Of a DNA stretch of 64,000 bases, positions 27,853-36,145 are shown one piece after another. Source of the DNA: Gemmatimonadaceae bacterium (GTDB lineage: Bacteria; Gemmatimonadota; Gemmatimonadetes; Gemmatimonadales; Gemmatimonadaceae); assembly GCA_016742275.1 (NCBI GenBank), contig JACVCD010000014.1:1-64000 (forward strand). Reading direction: 5' to 3'. How positions within the stretch are numbered: the stretch's first letter is position 1; the number at the start of each line of letters is the position of its first letter. The notes under the pieces are model-generated. The model ran no database searches. It was given only the letters and a program-made list of their open reading frames with translations, and had not been told where the DNA came from. The position numbers and the translations under genes were made by a program.

Positions 27853-30387
27853 GTGGCATGCTGTACGATGCCGCTTCTGGTGCATGTCGTTTCGTGGTGG
27901 CTTCTCGGACTCGCCGTTGGCGGTATGCAGAAGCCCGAAGTCTTCGAATCCGGTCGTTCGGCGGACGCGATTGCGCCATCGGCGCGAATGACGATGGCTG
28001 TGGTATTGCTCGCTGCATGGCTGGTGTTTGCATGGCGCGTTCTTGTGCCGGGCGCTCGTGCGCCGCGCGTTGGGACACCGCGCATTCGCGCGCGACACAT
28101 GCCATCCGGTGTCTGGATTGCTCCTGTGTTCGCGATTGGCGGTTGGCTGGTGAGTTCCGCCGCGCGCCAAGAGCAAACGTCGTGTCGCGCTCTCGTGGTT
28201 GCGAACGCACAACGTGGTCAATTGCCGTGGCTATTGGTGGATGATGTGACCGCGGGCGCCGGAAGTCGCGGGGCGCTGGTACGCGGTGAGGTGCGGGAAT
28301 CGGAATCGCGTTCACGATGCCGTGTACACGCTACGGTCCGGTGGTTTGGAACACCGCCGACTCCGGGTTCACTTGTTCAGACACCCGGTCTCGTGACATC
28401 GACTGCGCGTGGTATTCGCGTCGAGCAGCGCGCCACGTTGAGCGACAGCATCATCACCGCGAGCACAACAGTCGATCGGCTGCGCGCCTGGCGCGGACAT
28501 CTCGGCACCGTGATCGACGAACGGTTTCGTTCGCGCGCTCCGCTCGTACGGGCGCTGCTCATTGCCGACCAGGATGGCCTCGATCACGCACTGCGAGAGC
28601 GCTACGCCGACGCTGGTCTGGTGCACATGCTGTCTGTCTCCGGCATGCACGTCGCCATCATTGCGTCGGCACTACTGACATTGGGTGGTATGGCGCGTGT
28701 ACCCAAATCGAAACTCGAGCCCATCTCGCTTGCGCTGGTGACCCTATATGTGCTGTTGATCGGTGCACCGGCACCGGCGGTACGCAGTGCGGTGATGTTG
28801 GCCGTCGTGACCCTGGCGGCACGTTGGCAGCGTCCTGTGCACGAGTGGACGGCACTGGCTCTTGGAGCCACGGTACCAACTATCGATCCACTGGTGGTAC
28901 ACGATCTGGGCTATCAGCTGAGTGTGGGTGGTATGGCTGCTCTCGTGGCAGCACGTGCTGCGCGACGACAATGGCGGCACTGGGCACGACACGGTGGGCG
29001 TCAGCATGGATGGCGCGATTGGTCACAACAGGCGGCGCGATGGGGAGGTTGGCGCGGTTGGCTGCTGACAGAGATTCTGACCGGTGTTGTGGCAACGGTG
29101 ATTACGGCACCGCTCATTGCGTGGACCTTCGGACGCATCAGCGTCATTGCACCAATTTCCAACCTGGCTGCGGCTCCCATTGTTGGCGTGTTACAACCGG
29201 CGTTGTTTGTGGCGCTCGCTTGGGCAATGCTCTGGTCCGTCGCAGATGCGAGCGGATCAGCGATTGCCGGTTGGCTCCCTGACGCCACCCAACCGCTCAT
29301 GGCCATGCTCGATGTGGTGGCGGATGTGTCGGCTCGAGTGCCGGGCGCTGTATGGCCCGTAGCGCCAACGCTGGCAACCGCATGTGGTATGGGCCTGGTG
29401 TGCGTCTTGCTGGTACGTGCCTCCGCATCCCGACGCAGTCGTTCCTGGATATTCACAGCAGCCGTAGTTGCCTGTCTCACCGTGTGGACTGACGCTCTGC
29501 GAGGTATGGGGCCCGCTTGGCTACTGCGTAATGGACACTTGGAAATGCATGTGCTGGATGTCGGGCAGGGTGATGCCGTCGCGTTGCGAACGCCGAGAGG
29601 TCGATGGGTCATTGTCGACGCTGGTCCGCGGTGGCAGGGTGGTGATGCCGGGCGTCGCACCGTCGTGCCGCATATCAAACGTTATGGCGGTGATGTTGCG
29701 TTGTTTGTGTTGTCGCACGCACATGATGATCACGCGGGCGGCGCAGCCAGCGTCGTCGATGCCCTGCGTCCCCTACGCTGGTGGGAGTCGGCGTTTGTTG
29801 GCACGAGTCCGGGTTATCGGGATGCACTGCGTCGTGTCGCCACACGTGGTGTAAGATGGGAGCGCGTGCGTCCAGGACAACACATGGAGCTGGACGGTGT
29901 GCGCTTCACGGTGCTCGCGCCCGATTCTGCGTGGACGGCGGCACAACACGATGCCAATGAAACATCGGTGGTACTGCGCGCGGAGTTCGGCGCGCATCGA
30001 TTTCTGCTCACCGGTGATGCAGAGCACGACGAGGAGTCATGGTTGGTCAACCACTATGCGCCGGACGAGCTCGCAGCAGATGTGCTCAAGGTGGGGCATC
30101 ACGGCAGCCGTACGAGCTCCACACCGGCCTTTCTTGACGCGGTGCGTCCACGTGTGGCCGTAGTCTCGCTGGGTACCGGCAATCGTTACGGGCACCCGGC
30201 CACCGAAACACTGCAGGCGTTTCTGGATCGGACCATTCCGGTGATGCGAACCGATCTCGAAGGGGTGGTGGTGGTGCGGTCGGATGGCAGGACCCTGTCG
30301 GTCGAAAGCAGGGGTGAGCGTTGGATCGTTCCACAAACCTTGTTACATGTGTTTCATCCTCAAGAAATCGCGGTCAAGGCTCGGTAA
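27853..30387 (+). CDS. comEC: ComEC/Rec2 DNA-uptake channel protein
   Basis: This 844-residue inner-membrane protein is predicted to form the channel that brings single-stranded DNA into the cytoplasm during transformation. N-terminal helices and an OB-like region come first. The competence domain (about 220-540) has [24 protein letters not shown] and [13 protein letters not shown]. The C-terminal metallo-beta-lactamase domain (about 570-800) has [20 protein letters not shown] from His622 and [12 protein letters not shown]. All three regions are intact, so it should be functional. GTG 27853 and ATG 27868 are both plausible starts. No other competence genes are in the window. Confidence 0.93.
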   Translation: MACCTMPLLVHVVSWWLLGLAVGGMQKPEVFESGRSADAIAPSARMTMAVVLLAAWLVFAWRVLVPGARAPRVGTPRIRARHMPSGVWIAPVFAIGGWLVSSAARQEQTSCRALVVANAQRGQLPWLLVDDVTAGAGSRGALVRGEVRESESRSRCRVHATVRWFGTPPTPGSLVQTPGLVTSTARGIRVEQRATLSDSIITASTTVDRLRAWRGHLGTVIDERFRSRAPLVRALLIADQDGLDHALRERYADAGLVHMLSVSGMHVAIIASALLTLGGMARVPKSKLEPISLALVTLYVLLIGAPAPAVRSAVMLAVVTLAARWQRPVHEWTALALGATVPTIDPLVVHDLGYQLSVGGMAALVAARAARRQWRHWARHGGRQHGWRDWSQQAARWGGWRGWLLTEILTGVVATVITAPLIAWTFGRISVIAPISNLAAAPIVGVLQPALFVALAWAMLWSVADASGSAIAGWLPDATQPLMAMLDVVADVSARVPGAVWPVAPTLATACGMGLVCVLLVRASASRRSRSWIFTAAVVACLTVWTDALRGMGPAWLLRNGHLEMHVLDVGQGDAVALRTPRGRWVIVDAGPRWQGGDAGRRTVVPHIKRYGGDVALFVLSHAHDDHAGGAASVVDALRPLRWWESAFVGTSPGYRDALRRVATRGVRWERVRPGQHMELDGVRFTVLAPDSAWTAAQHDANETSVVLRAEFGAHRFLLTGDAEHDEESWLVNHYAPDELAADVLKVGHHGSRTSSTPAFLDAVRPRVAVVSLGTGNRYGHPATETLQAFLDRTIPVMRTDLEGVVVVRSDGRTLSVESRGERWIVPQTLLHVFHPQEIAVKAR

Positions 30388-30466
30388 CGCTTGCCCCGGT
30401 GGTCGCGCGGAAGCCACCTTCCCCGTGTTACGAGCTACCCGCTTTTCTCTCGCAGGGAGTCCCAAC

Positions 30467-31546
30467 GTGGTCAAACACACCGCGACATCGGTTGTCACCA
30501 TCGAGCGTTTCATTATCGAGCAGGAACGCATGTTCCCCGAGGCCACCGGCGAGCTGTCCGGTATCCTCTACGACATGGCGTTGGCCGGCAAGATGATCGC
30601 CAACAAGGTGCGCAGTGCCGGTCTCGTCGACATTCTCGGGGCAACCAGCAGCGAGAATGTGCAGGGAGAAGTTCAGCAGAAGCTCGACATCATTGCCAAC
30701 GAGATTGTCGTCAAAGCATTCGACCACGGTGGCCGTTTGTGCGCCATGGCATCGGAAGAAGAGCCCGACATAATTCACATCCCCGAAGGCTTCCGTAACG
30801 GCAAGTACGTACTGCTGTTTGATCCGCTCGATGGTTCGTCCAACATTGATGTAAATGTGCCCGTGGGCACGATCTTCTCGGTGTTCAAGAAGATCACACG
30901 CGGCGCTCGTGGCGAGATGGAGGATCTGTTGCAGCCTGGTCGTCGTCAGGTGGCTGCCGGTTACATCCTCTATGGATCGAGCACCATGATGGTGTACACC
31001 ACGGGCCAGGGCGCGCATGGCTTCACACTCGATCCGTCGATCGGTGAGTTCCTGCTGTCGCACCCCAACATCCGGATCCCCGAGAAGGCGCGCTACCTCT
31101 CGGTCAACGACGCGTACGAACAGGATTGGCCGGAGCCCACGCGGGCACTGATGCGTCGCTATCGTGGACTCGACGGACAGAAGAAGGCGCTCAACGTGCG
31201 GTACGTGGGTTCACTCGTGGCCGACTTCCATCGCAACCTGCTCGGCGGTGGTGTGTTCTGCTATCCGGCCAATGAGAAGTCGCCGCGTGGCAAGCTGCGC
31301 TTGCTGTATGAAGCCAATCCGCTGGCGTTCATTGCCGAACAGGCCGGTGGTGCGGCCACGGATGGCTACGGCAGCATTCTCGATGTCGACCCCACCGAGT
31401 TGCACCAGCGCACGCCGCTCTACCTCGGCAGCAAAGAAGAGGTGGATCTCGTGAGTGAATTTCCGCTGCCCAAGTTCGTGGCACCCGGCATTCCGGAACG
31501 CCGCAATGCGCCGCGGCCGACACCGTCGCCCGTTTCGGCGTCCTGA
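30467..31546 (+). CDS. fbp: Fructose-1,6-bisphosphatase, class I
   Basis: This 359-residue enzyme removes the 1-phosphate from fructose 1,6-bisphosphate in gluconeogenesis. Signature segments are [27 protein letters not shown] (Mg2+ and substrate site) and [12 protein letters not shown]. The C-terminal [21 protein letters not shown] is typical of the class. GTG 30467 is chosen because AGGGAG at 30454-30459 is 7 bases upstream; the frame extends back into comEC but without family resemblance. An intrinsic terminator follows. Confidence 0.96.
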   Translation: MVKHTATSVVTIERFIIEQERMFPEATGELSGILYDMALAGKMIANKVRSAGLVDILGATSSENVQGEVQQKLDIIANEIVVKAFDHGGRLCAMASEEEPDIIHIPEGFRNGKYVLLFDPLDGSSNIDVNVPVGTIFSVFKKITRGARGEMEDLLQPGRRQVAAGYILYGSSTMMVYTTGQGAHGFTLDPSIGEFLLSHPNIRIPEKARYLSVNDAYEQDWPEPTRALMRRYRGLDGQKKALNVRYVGSLVADFHRNLLGGGVFCYPANEKSPRGKLRLLYEANPLAFIAEQAGGAATDGYGSILDVDPTELHQRTPLYLGSKEEVDLVSEFPLPKFVAPGIPERRNAPRPTPSPVSAS

Positions 31547-31570
31547 CCGCGTCACTCGTGTAACACCCTG

Positions 31571-31615
31571 CAGCCGGTCGGTCGCAATTGGCGATCGACC
31601 GGCTGTTAGATTTTG
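31571..31615 (+). terminator. Intrinsic terminator after fbp
   Basis: Bases 31571-31585 pair with 31591-31605 over 15 bp with one G-U, around a 5-base loop (aattg). A T-rich stretch (ttagatttt) follows. It sits 24 bases after the fbp stop. Confidence 0.8.
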
Positions 31616-31641
31616 GGCATGTCCGAACGACTCTCCCTGTG

Positions 31642-32796
31642 ATGGAAGGCGGTGTGACGTCTGGAGCAGCGCCAGCGCGTTCGCTCTCCGTACTGCGCTC
31701 GATGATCGACGCACTCGATCGCGATCTGCTGCAGATCCTCGCGCGTCGCATGTCGCTGGTGGCCGAAGTAGCGGCCTACAAGCGTGCCCACGGCATTCGC
31801 ATTCGTGATGCGCAGCGTGAAAACGATGTGCTGCGCGATCGTCACGAGCGCGCACTCGAACTCGGTCTGCCGGCTGGTGAGATCGAATCGATCTTTCGCG
31901 TGCTCCTGCGGTCGAGCCGCGACCATCAGGCCGCGTTGCGTGCCGAGGTACCCGTCACCGAGTCACCGCGCACGGTGGCAGTGATTGGTGGACACGGCAA
32001 GATTGGTCGACTGTTTGCGCGACTGTTCGGTGATCTCGGGCATCAGTTGCTCATTGTCGATACGGACACTGCACTTGGTGCCGCCGAAGCGGCAGCGGCC
32101 GCTGACGTCACGGTGGTTAGTGTACCGATCGAGCACACCGTACAGGTCATCCAGCAGGTTGGGCCGCACGTGCGCGCCGATGCGCTGCTCATGGATGTCA
32201 CCAGTATCAAGTCGGCTCCCGTTGCCGCCATGCTGGAACACTCCACGGGCAGTGTTGTTGGCACACACCCGATGTTCGGTCCCAGCGTGCACACACTGCA
32301 GGGCCAGCGCGTCGTGCTGTGCCGCGCACGCGGTGATGCGTGGGCCGATTGGGTCGAGCACACACTCACGGCGCGTGGACTTGTGGTCACGGAGACCACG
32401 GCGGACCAGCATGACCGGGCCATGGCCATCGTGCAGGTGCTGACGCACTTCCAGACACAGGTGCTCGGTCTCACACTTGCGCGTATGGGTGTGCCGCTCA
32501 GTGAGACCATGCCATTTACGTCGCCGGCATATCTGCTCGAGCTGTATGTCGCGGCGCGTCACTTTGCGCAGGACCCCGGACTCTATGGCCCAATCGAGAT
32601 GCGGAATCCGCGCACTGGTGAAGTGACGGCGGCGTTTGCATCAGCCGTGGATGAACTGGGGCAGGTGATCGCGGCTGGTGATCAGGAAAGTTTTGCGCGG
32701 TTGTTTGGCGAGGTGCGTGCATTCTTTGGTGACTTCACCGCAGAAGCGCTGGTGCAGTCGAGCTTCCTCATCGACCGCATTGTCGAACGGAGCTGA
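31642..32796 (+). CDS. tyrA: Chorismate mutase-prephenate dehydrogenase fusion (T-protein)
   Basis: This 384-residue bifunctional enzyme would convert chorismate to prephenate and then to 4-hydroxyphenylpyruvate in tyrosine synthesis. The AroQ-type mutase (about 10-95) has LRSMIDALDRDLLQILARR and KRAHGIRIRDAQRE, with catalytic Arg and Lys residues in place. The dehydrogenase (about 100-384) has the NAD-binding VIGGHGKIGRLFARLF, LMDVTSIKSAP and GTHPMFGPS, which closely recalls the enterobacterial T-protein. The start is ATG 31642 or GTG 31654; the latter has GGAAGG upstream. An in-frame ATG at 31588 is rejected because it lies inside the fbp terminator. Confidence 0.92.
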   Translation: MEGGVTSGAAPARSLSVLRSMIDALDRDLLQILARRMSLVAEVAAYKRAHGIRIRDAQRENDVLRDRHERALELGLPAGEIESIFRVLLRSSRDHQAALRAEVPVTESPRTVAVIGGHGKIGRLFARLFGDLGHQLLIVDTDTALGAAEAAAAADVTVVSVPIEHTVQVIQQVGPHVRADALLMDVTSIKSAPVAAMLEHSTGSVVGTHPMFGPSVHTLQGQRVVLCRARGDAWADWVEHTLTARGLVVTETTADQHDRAMAIVQVLTHFQTQVLGLTLARMGVPLSETMPFTSPAYLLELYVAARHFAQDPGLYGPIEMRNPRTGEVTAAFASAVDELGQVIAAGDQESFARLFGEVRAFFGDFTAEALVQSSFLIDRIVERS

Positions 32797-32800
32797 CCTC

Positions 32801-33109
32801 GTGTCGCTGGGGTGGTTGCAAGCTGGTGAAGATTTCCTGTTCGATGCGGCGGCTGCACTGGAGCATCGCCTGGGGTTGGCGTCGCGCAGTACCCGTATCG
32901 TGCCGCGCGCCGTTGATCGTTACCTCGTGCGTGTGGCACTCATCGCTGTGCCACTATTGTGCGCTGCGTTGTTGGTGTTCGAGCGTCCGCTCCGCGGTCG
33001 TGTGATGCTCGCGATTCTCGCGTTGGCTCTTATCGCAGTGATTGGTATCTTTGTTCTGGAAGCCCGCCGTGCTCGTAGCGCAGCGGGGGGCCGACCTCCT
33101 ACCTCCTGA
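32801..33109 (+). CDS. Small membrane protein, function unknown
   Basis: The 102-residue product has a soluble N-terminus of about 45 residues (SLGWLQAGEDFLFDAAAALEHRL, quoted in part) and two hydrophobic helices at about 48-64 and 70-88, then a basic tail. I do not recognise a family. GTG 32801 lies 4 bases after the tyrA stop, with GGAG 8 bases upstream. The stop overlaps an ATG of the next frame by one base (TGATG). Confidence 0.6.
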   Translation: MSLGWLQAGEDFLFDAAAALEHRLGLASRSTRIVPRAVDRYLVRVALIAVPLLCAALLVFERPLRGRVMLAILALALIAVIGIFVLEARRARSAAGGRPPTS

Positions 33110-33120
33110 TGGAACCCGCC

Positions 33121-33564
33121 ATGTCACTCCGTCCATCCGTCCGACCTGCGTTGATTGCCAGCGCATTGGCACTGTTCACGGCCGTCTCCCTGGAAGCGTC
33201 GCCACGTCTGGTTCAGTGGACCGCTACACTGAGCGGGAAAGAGGGACGAAAAGTGACAGGTACGGCTACGGCTGCGCCAACCGCAGATGGCAAGGGGACC
33301 GACGTCTCCGTAAGTCTGGCCGGCGATACGCCGGGAGCCACTCGTCCCTGGCACATTCATATCGGCAGCTGTGCCAAGAGCGGCGGTGTGTTTGGCGGTG
33401 GACGTGCCTACACGCCAATGGTGATCGATGCCAAGGGCAATGGGACGACCAAGGTGACCGTGCCCGCGGTGTTCGCCGATACCAGCACCTACTACGTGAA
33501 TGTGCACGATTCAGGGGCGGCCATGAGTATCATCGTGGCTTGCGGAGACCTGGCCAAGAAGTAG
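33121..33564 (+). CDS. Small secreted beta-rich protein, Cu/Zn-SOD/CHRD-like
   Basis: The 147-residue exported protein has a signal peptide (ALIASALALFTAVSLEAS). The mature part is beta-rich; RPWHIHIGSCAKSGGVFGG and YYVNVHDSGAAMSIIVACGD resemble the loops of Cu/Zn superoxide dismutase-like and CHRD domains, including two Cys that could form the conserved disulfide. Only part of the usual SOD metal ligand set is apparent (HIHIG and VHD), so enzymatic activity is doubtful. ATG 33121 has GGA 7 bases upstream; ATG 33109 would add four residues. Confidence 0.65.
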   Translation: MSLRPSVRPALIASALALFTAVSLEASPRLVQWTATLSGKEGRKVTGTATAAPTADGKGTDVSVSLAGDTPGATRPWHIHIGSCAKSGGVFGGGRAYTPMVIDAKGNGTTKVTVPAVFADTSTYYVNVHDSGAAMSIIVACGDLAKK

Positions 33565-33565
33565 A

Positions 33566-33582
33566 CCCGACAGAGGGTCGGG
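33566..33582 (+). terminator. Short GC hairpin after the SOD/CHRD-like gene
   Basis: CCCGAC (33566-33571) pairs with GTCGGG (33577-33582) around a 5-base loop, directly after the stop codon. There is no T-tract, so it is a weak candidate. Confidence 0.3.
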
Positions 33583-33601
33583 GGCACTTATGGTCGCCTG
33601 A

Positions 33602-34498
33602 ATGAGTATCTTTCGGCATATGCGTATCCCGCCTCTATCCGCAGTATCCTCCGGCGCTCACCAGTTCATGCTGGCGAGCGCCGTGTTTGTCGGTGCCATG
33701 CAAATCGGTGCCATCTCTTCTCCGCTCGCCGCGCAGCAGCGCACTTCGATTCGTGATCGTGCGCGTCAGGATCAGGTTCGGGAAGCCACGCGCGATGCCG
33801 ACCGCTTTGCGGTGATCGACGGACTGGTCACCGATACGCTGCTCAATCCCCTGGGTGCGGCAGACGTATCCGTGGTTGGTACGGGCGCGCGTGTCGTGAC
33901 TGGGGAGAATGGACGCTTTCGCATGATGCAGGTGCCACCCGGACAGTATCTGCTGGTCGTGCGCCGTATTGGCTACGCGCCCACCTCGGGCATCATCGAT
34001 GTGCCCGCGCGTGACACGCTGCGTTTGTCGTACACACTCACGCGTTCAACCTATGCACTGGACACAGTGCGTACGCAGGCGCGCCGTGTGACGATGCGTA
34101 TGCTGGATTTCGAGAATCGTCGTCGGCAGGGCGTGGGACAGTTTATCACGCAGGAAGAGATCGAGCGCCGTGGTTCTGTCCAGACGTCAGACTTCCTGCG
34201 CTATATGCGCGGTGTGCAAGTCTCGACAAACACCACGCAGGCTTTTGGTGGGACGCAGGTATACAGCCGACGTGAAGGCGGCGGACTCGATGCCAATTCG
34301 CAGCAGCAGTACTGCGCCATGCAGGTCGTGCTCGATGGCATCATTCTCCCGCGCTACTTCAATCTCGAGTTGTTGCCGCCGCCCAAGCAGATCGCGGGCA
34401 TCGAAGTGTACTCCGGTGCGGCGACTATTCCGCCGCAGTTTGGTGGAGCGAGCCGCAGTTGTGGTGTCGTGGCGGTGTGGACGCGGGATGGGTACTGA
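33602..34498 (+). CDS. Stand-alone carboxypeptidase-regulatory plus TonB-plug protein
   Basis: The 298-residue exported protein has a signal peptide ending near SSPLAAQQ and a carboxypeptidase-regulatory-like beta-sandwich at about 75-155 (DGLVTDTLLNPLGAADVSVVG and PPGQYLLVVRRIGY). A TonB-receptor plug-like domain at about 165-298 has FITQEEIERRG, DFLRYMRGVQV, VVLDGIIL and GIEVYSGAATIPPQFGG. It stops at the plug's end, with no beta-barrel. The ending GVVAVWTRDGY matches where plug domains normally join the barrel. Such barrel-less proteins recur in this phylum, and their function is not established. Confidence 0.75.
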   Translation: MSIFRHMRIPPLSAVSSGAHQFMLASAVFVGAMQIGAISSPLAAQQRTSIRDRARQDQVREATRDADRFAVIDGLVTDTLLNPLGAADVSVVGTGARVVTGENGRFRMMQVPPGQYLLVVRRIGYAPTSGIIDVPARDTLRLSYTLTRSTYALDTVRTQARRVTMRMLDFENRRRQGVGQFITQEEIERRGSVQTSDFLRYMRGVQVSTNTTQAFGGTQVYSRREGGGLDANSQQQYCAMQVVLDGIILPRYFNLELLPPPKQIAGIEVYSGAATIPPQFGGASRSCGVVAVWTRDGY

Positions 34499-34620
34499 GC
34501 CGCCTCGCACCCACTCACTCTGACAACTGATCACTGACCACTCGGAACTATTGTCCCAGATTGTCCAACAACCGTGATGAGTTACCAGTGGTCAGTTTCG
34601 AGTGTGAGTCAACAGAAAGA

Positions 34621-34655
34621 CAACGCCCCGACCGCCAATGGCGATCGGGGCGTTG
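34621..34655. terminator. Bidirectional terminator
   Basis: Bases 34621-34636 pair with 34640-34655 (15 of 16 pairs, one mismatch) around a 3-base loop. On the plus strand it is followed by tttac, and on the minus strand by tctttctg. It lies between the convergent plug-protein and SusD genes and can serve both, 20 bases from the susD stop. Confidence 0.75.
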
Positions 34656-34675
34656 TTTACTTCACGAGCCGAAGA

Positions 34676-36142
34676 TCAGCAGCCCGGGCCAGCCAGCGCA
34701 CCCGTCTGGCCGACACGCTGCAGGCACTCGGCCTGCGGCAGCGGCTGCACACGTGCCACGAAGTGGGCATTCACGCCCGACGTGATGTCACGCGGCAGTT
34801 CGTTGAGGCGACCATAGCGACGCATGTCGATCCAACGATGGCCTTCCATCAGCAGCGAGTACCGCTTCTGCACGAGGATTTCCGTGATGATGTCAGCATC
34901 CGGCGACGCAGCCGTGAGCGTGGTCGGCGCGAGGCCGCCCGAGTTCACGCGGATGTTGTTGATCATCGCAATCGCACCCGCCTTGTCGCCCGTGGCCAGC
35001 AGGATCTCCGCGCGGAGGAGGATGAGCTCCTCATTGCGGATCAGCGAGATGGACGTGGAGATGGTCGGGTAGAGATTGAAGCCGAGCGAGGAGGGAATAC
35101 CCAAGCCCTGCGGGGCGTTCCGTTCCGGACGCGTGCCGATCTTCGCCAGGTAGCGGTTGTCCAGCGTACCGTCGGCCTTGCGGGGCGCGTCGGTCTGAAT
35201 GGACATGTGCGCATACAGGTCAGTGTTGTTCGTCTGCGAATACGGGTTGATGACATCCGGAGCTGCCCCGTACGGATAGAACACACCCACGTTGTACTGC
35301 GCCGCCGTGGTGGCATTGATGTTGATGAACGACGCATCGAGCGCCGTGCGTGCACGCTGCCACGCCGTGGCACCACCACCCGAAGTGGCATAGTAGGCCG
35401 CGGCACGCGCCGCGAGGGCGCGGTTGAACGTACGGAACGTGGCCGGCGTGTTGAAGCCGGCATAGCCGCCATGAAGCGTGAACGGGAACGCCGTACCGCC
35501 CTCACCAAGCTCGGTGTTGGCCTGGTCGAGCGTGTTCAGGATGTACTTGTACATCGAATCCCGTGATACGAACGGAGCCAGTTCACGCGGATCGGCGTTG
35601 ATCTGGACAATGCCGCCAAGGCTGTCGCGCGTGGAGACCACTGTCAGCAGTTCGATCGCTTCGATGGTCCGCGCGAAACCGAGCGATGCCTTCTTCTGCG
35701 CATCGGTCAGCGTCGCCTGCGCGTTGACCGTGTTCTTGAAGTTGTACACGTCGCGCAGGTTGCCGTACGGGCCGGCCCAGCCACCAACGGCGAATCCGCT
35801 CGGATCGATCTTGTTCTGACCTGATATACCGATCAGGTAGGCCGAAGTGTTACGACCCTCGGACGGCGTATAGCTGTACGCCTCGCGACCAAAGCGGGCA
35901 ACATCGAGGATAGTGCCGCGATTGTTGCGGTTCTGGCGCAGGAGACCCGTGGCCAGAAGCTGCAAGGCCTGCGGATCTCCGCCAGCACCAGCAATGGACG
36001 GGGTGTTCGGATTGGCGATGTCGAGCGTGCTCTCACTGCAGGCTGTTGCCAGCGACAATGAGGCGAGAGCAAGCACCGCCACGGCACGCGAAGGGATGGA
36101 TGTCATCCGCGAAACGCTGATGGAATTGGAAGTCGTCGTCAT
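34676..36142 (-). CDS. SusD/RagB-family nutrient-binding lipoprotein
   Basis: This 488-residue outer-membrane lipoprotein is the lid and ligand-binding partner of a SusC-type TonB receptor. A signal sequence with lipobox LATACSE ends at about residue 35. The SusD fold is seen in helical repeat segments such as GFARTIEAIELLTVVSTRDSLGG, RNEELILLRAEILLATGDKAGA (both quoted in part) and the C-terminal EILVQKRYSLLMEGHRWIDMRRYGRL, the latter characteristic of the family. The start lies 3 bases after the susC stop, so the pair is coupled. A start 12 codons later is also possible. Confidence 0.92.
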   Translation of the reverse strand: MTTTSNSISVSRMTSIPSRAVAVLALASLSLATACSESTLDIANPNTPSIAGAGGDPQALQLLATGLLRQNRNNRGTILDVARFGREAYSYTPSEGRNTSAYLIGISGQNKIDPSGFAVGGWAGPYGNLRDVYNFKNTVNAQATLTDAQKKASLGFARTIEAIELLTVVSTRDSLGGIVQINADPRELAPFVSRDSMYKYILNTLDQANTELGEGGTAFPFTLHGGYAGFNTPATFRTFNRALAARAAAYYATSGGGATAWQRARTALDASFININATTAAQYNVGVFYPYGAAPDVINPYSQTNNTDLYAHMSIQTDAPRKADGTLDNRYLAKIGTRPERNAPQGLGIPSSLGFNLYPTISTSISLIRNEELILLRAEILLATGDKAGAIAMINNIRVNSGGLAPTTLTAASPDADIITEILVQKRYSLLMEGHRWIDMRRYGRLNELPRDITSGVNAHFVARVQPLPQAECLQRVGQTGALAGPGC

Positions 36143-36145
36143 GGT

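Noticed and set aside
26295-28100. 601-codon open frame on the minus strand
   Set aside because: Antisense to miaB and the start of comEC; composition artefact.
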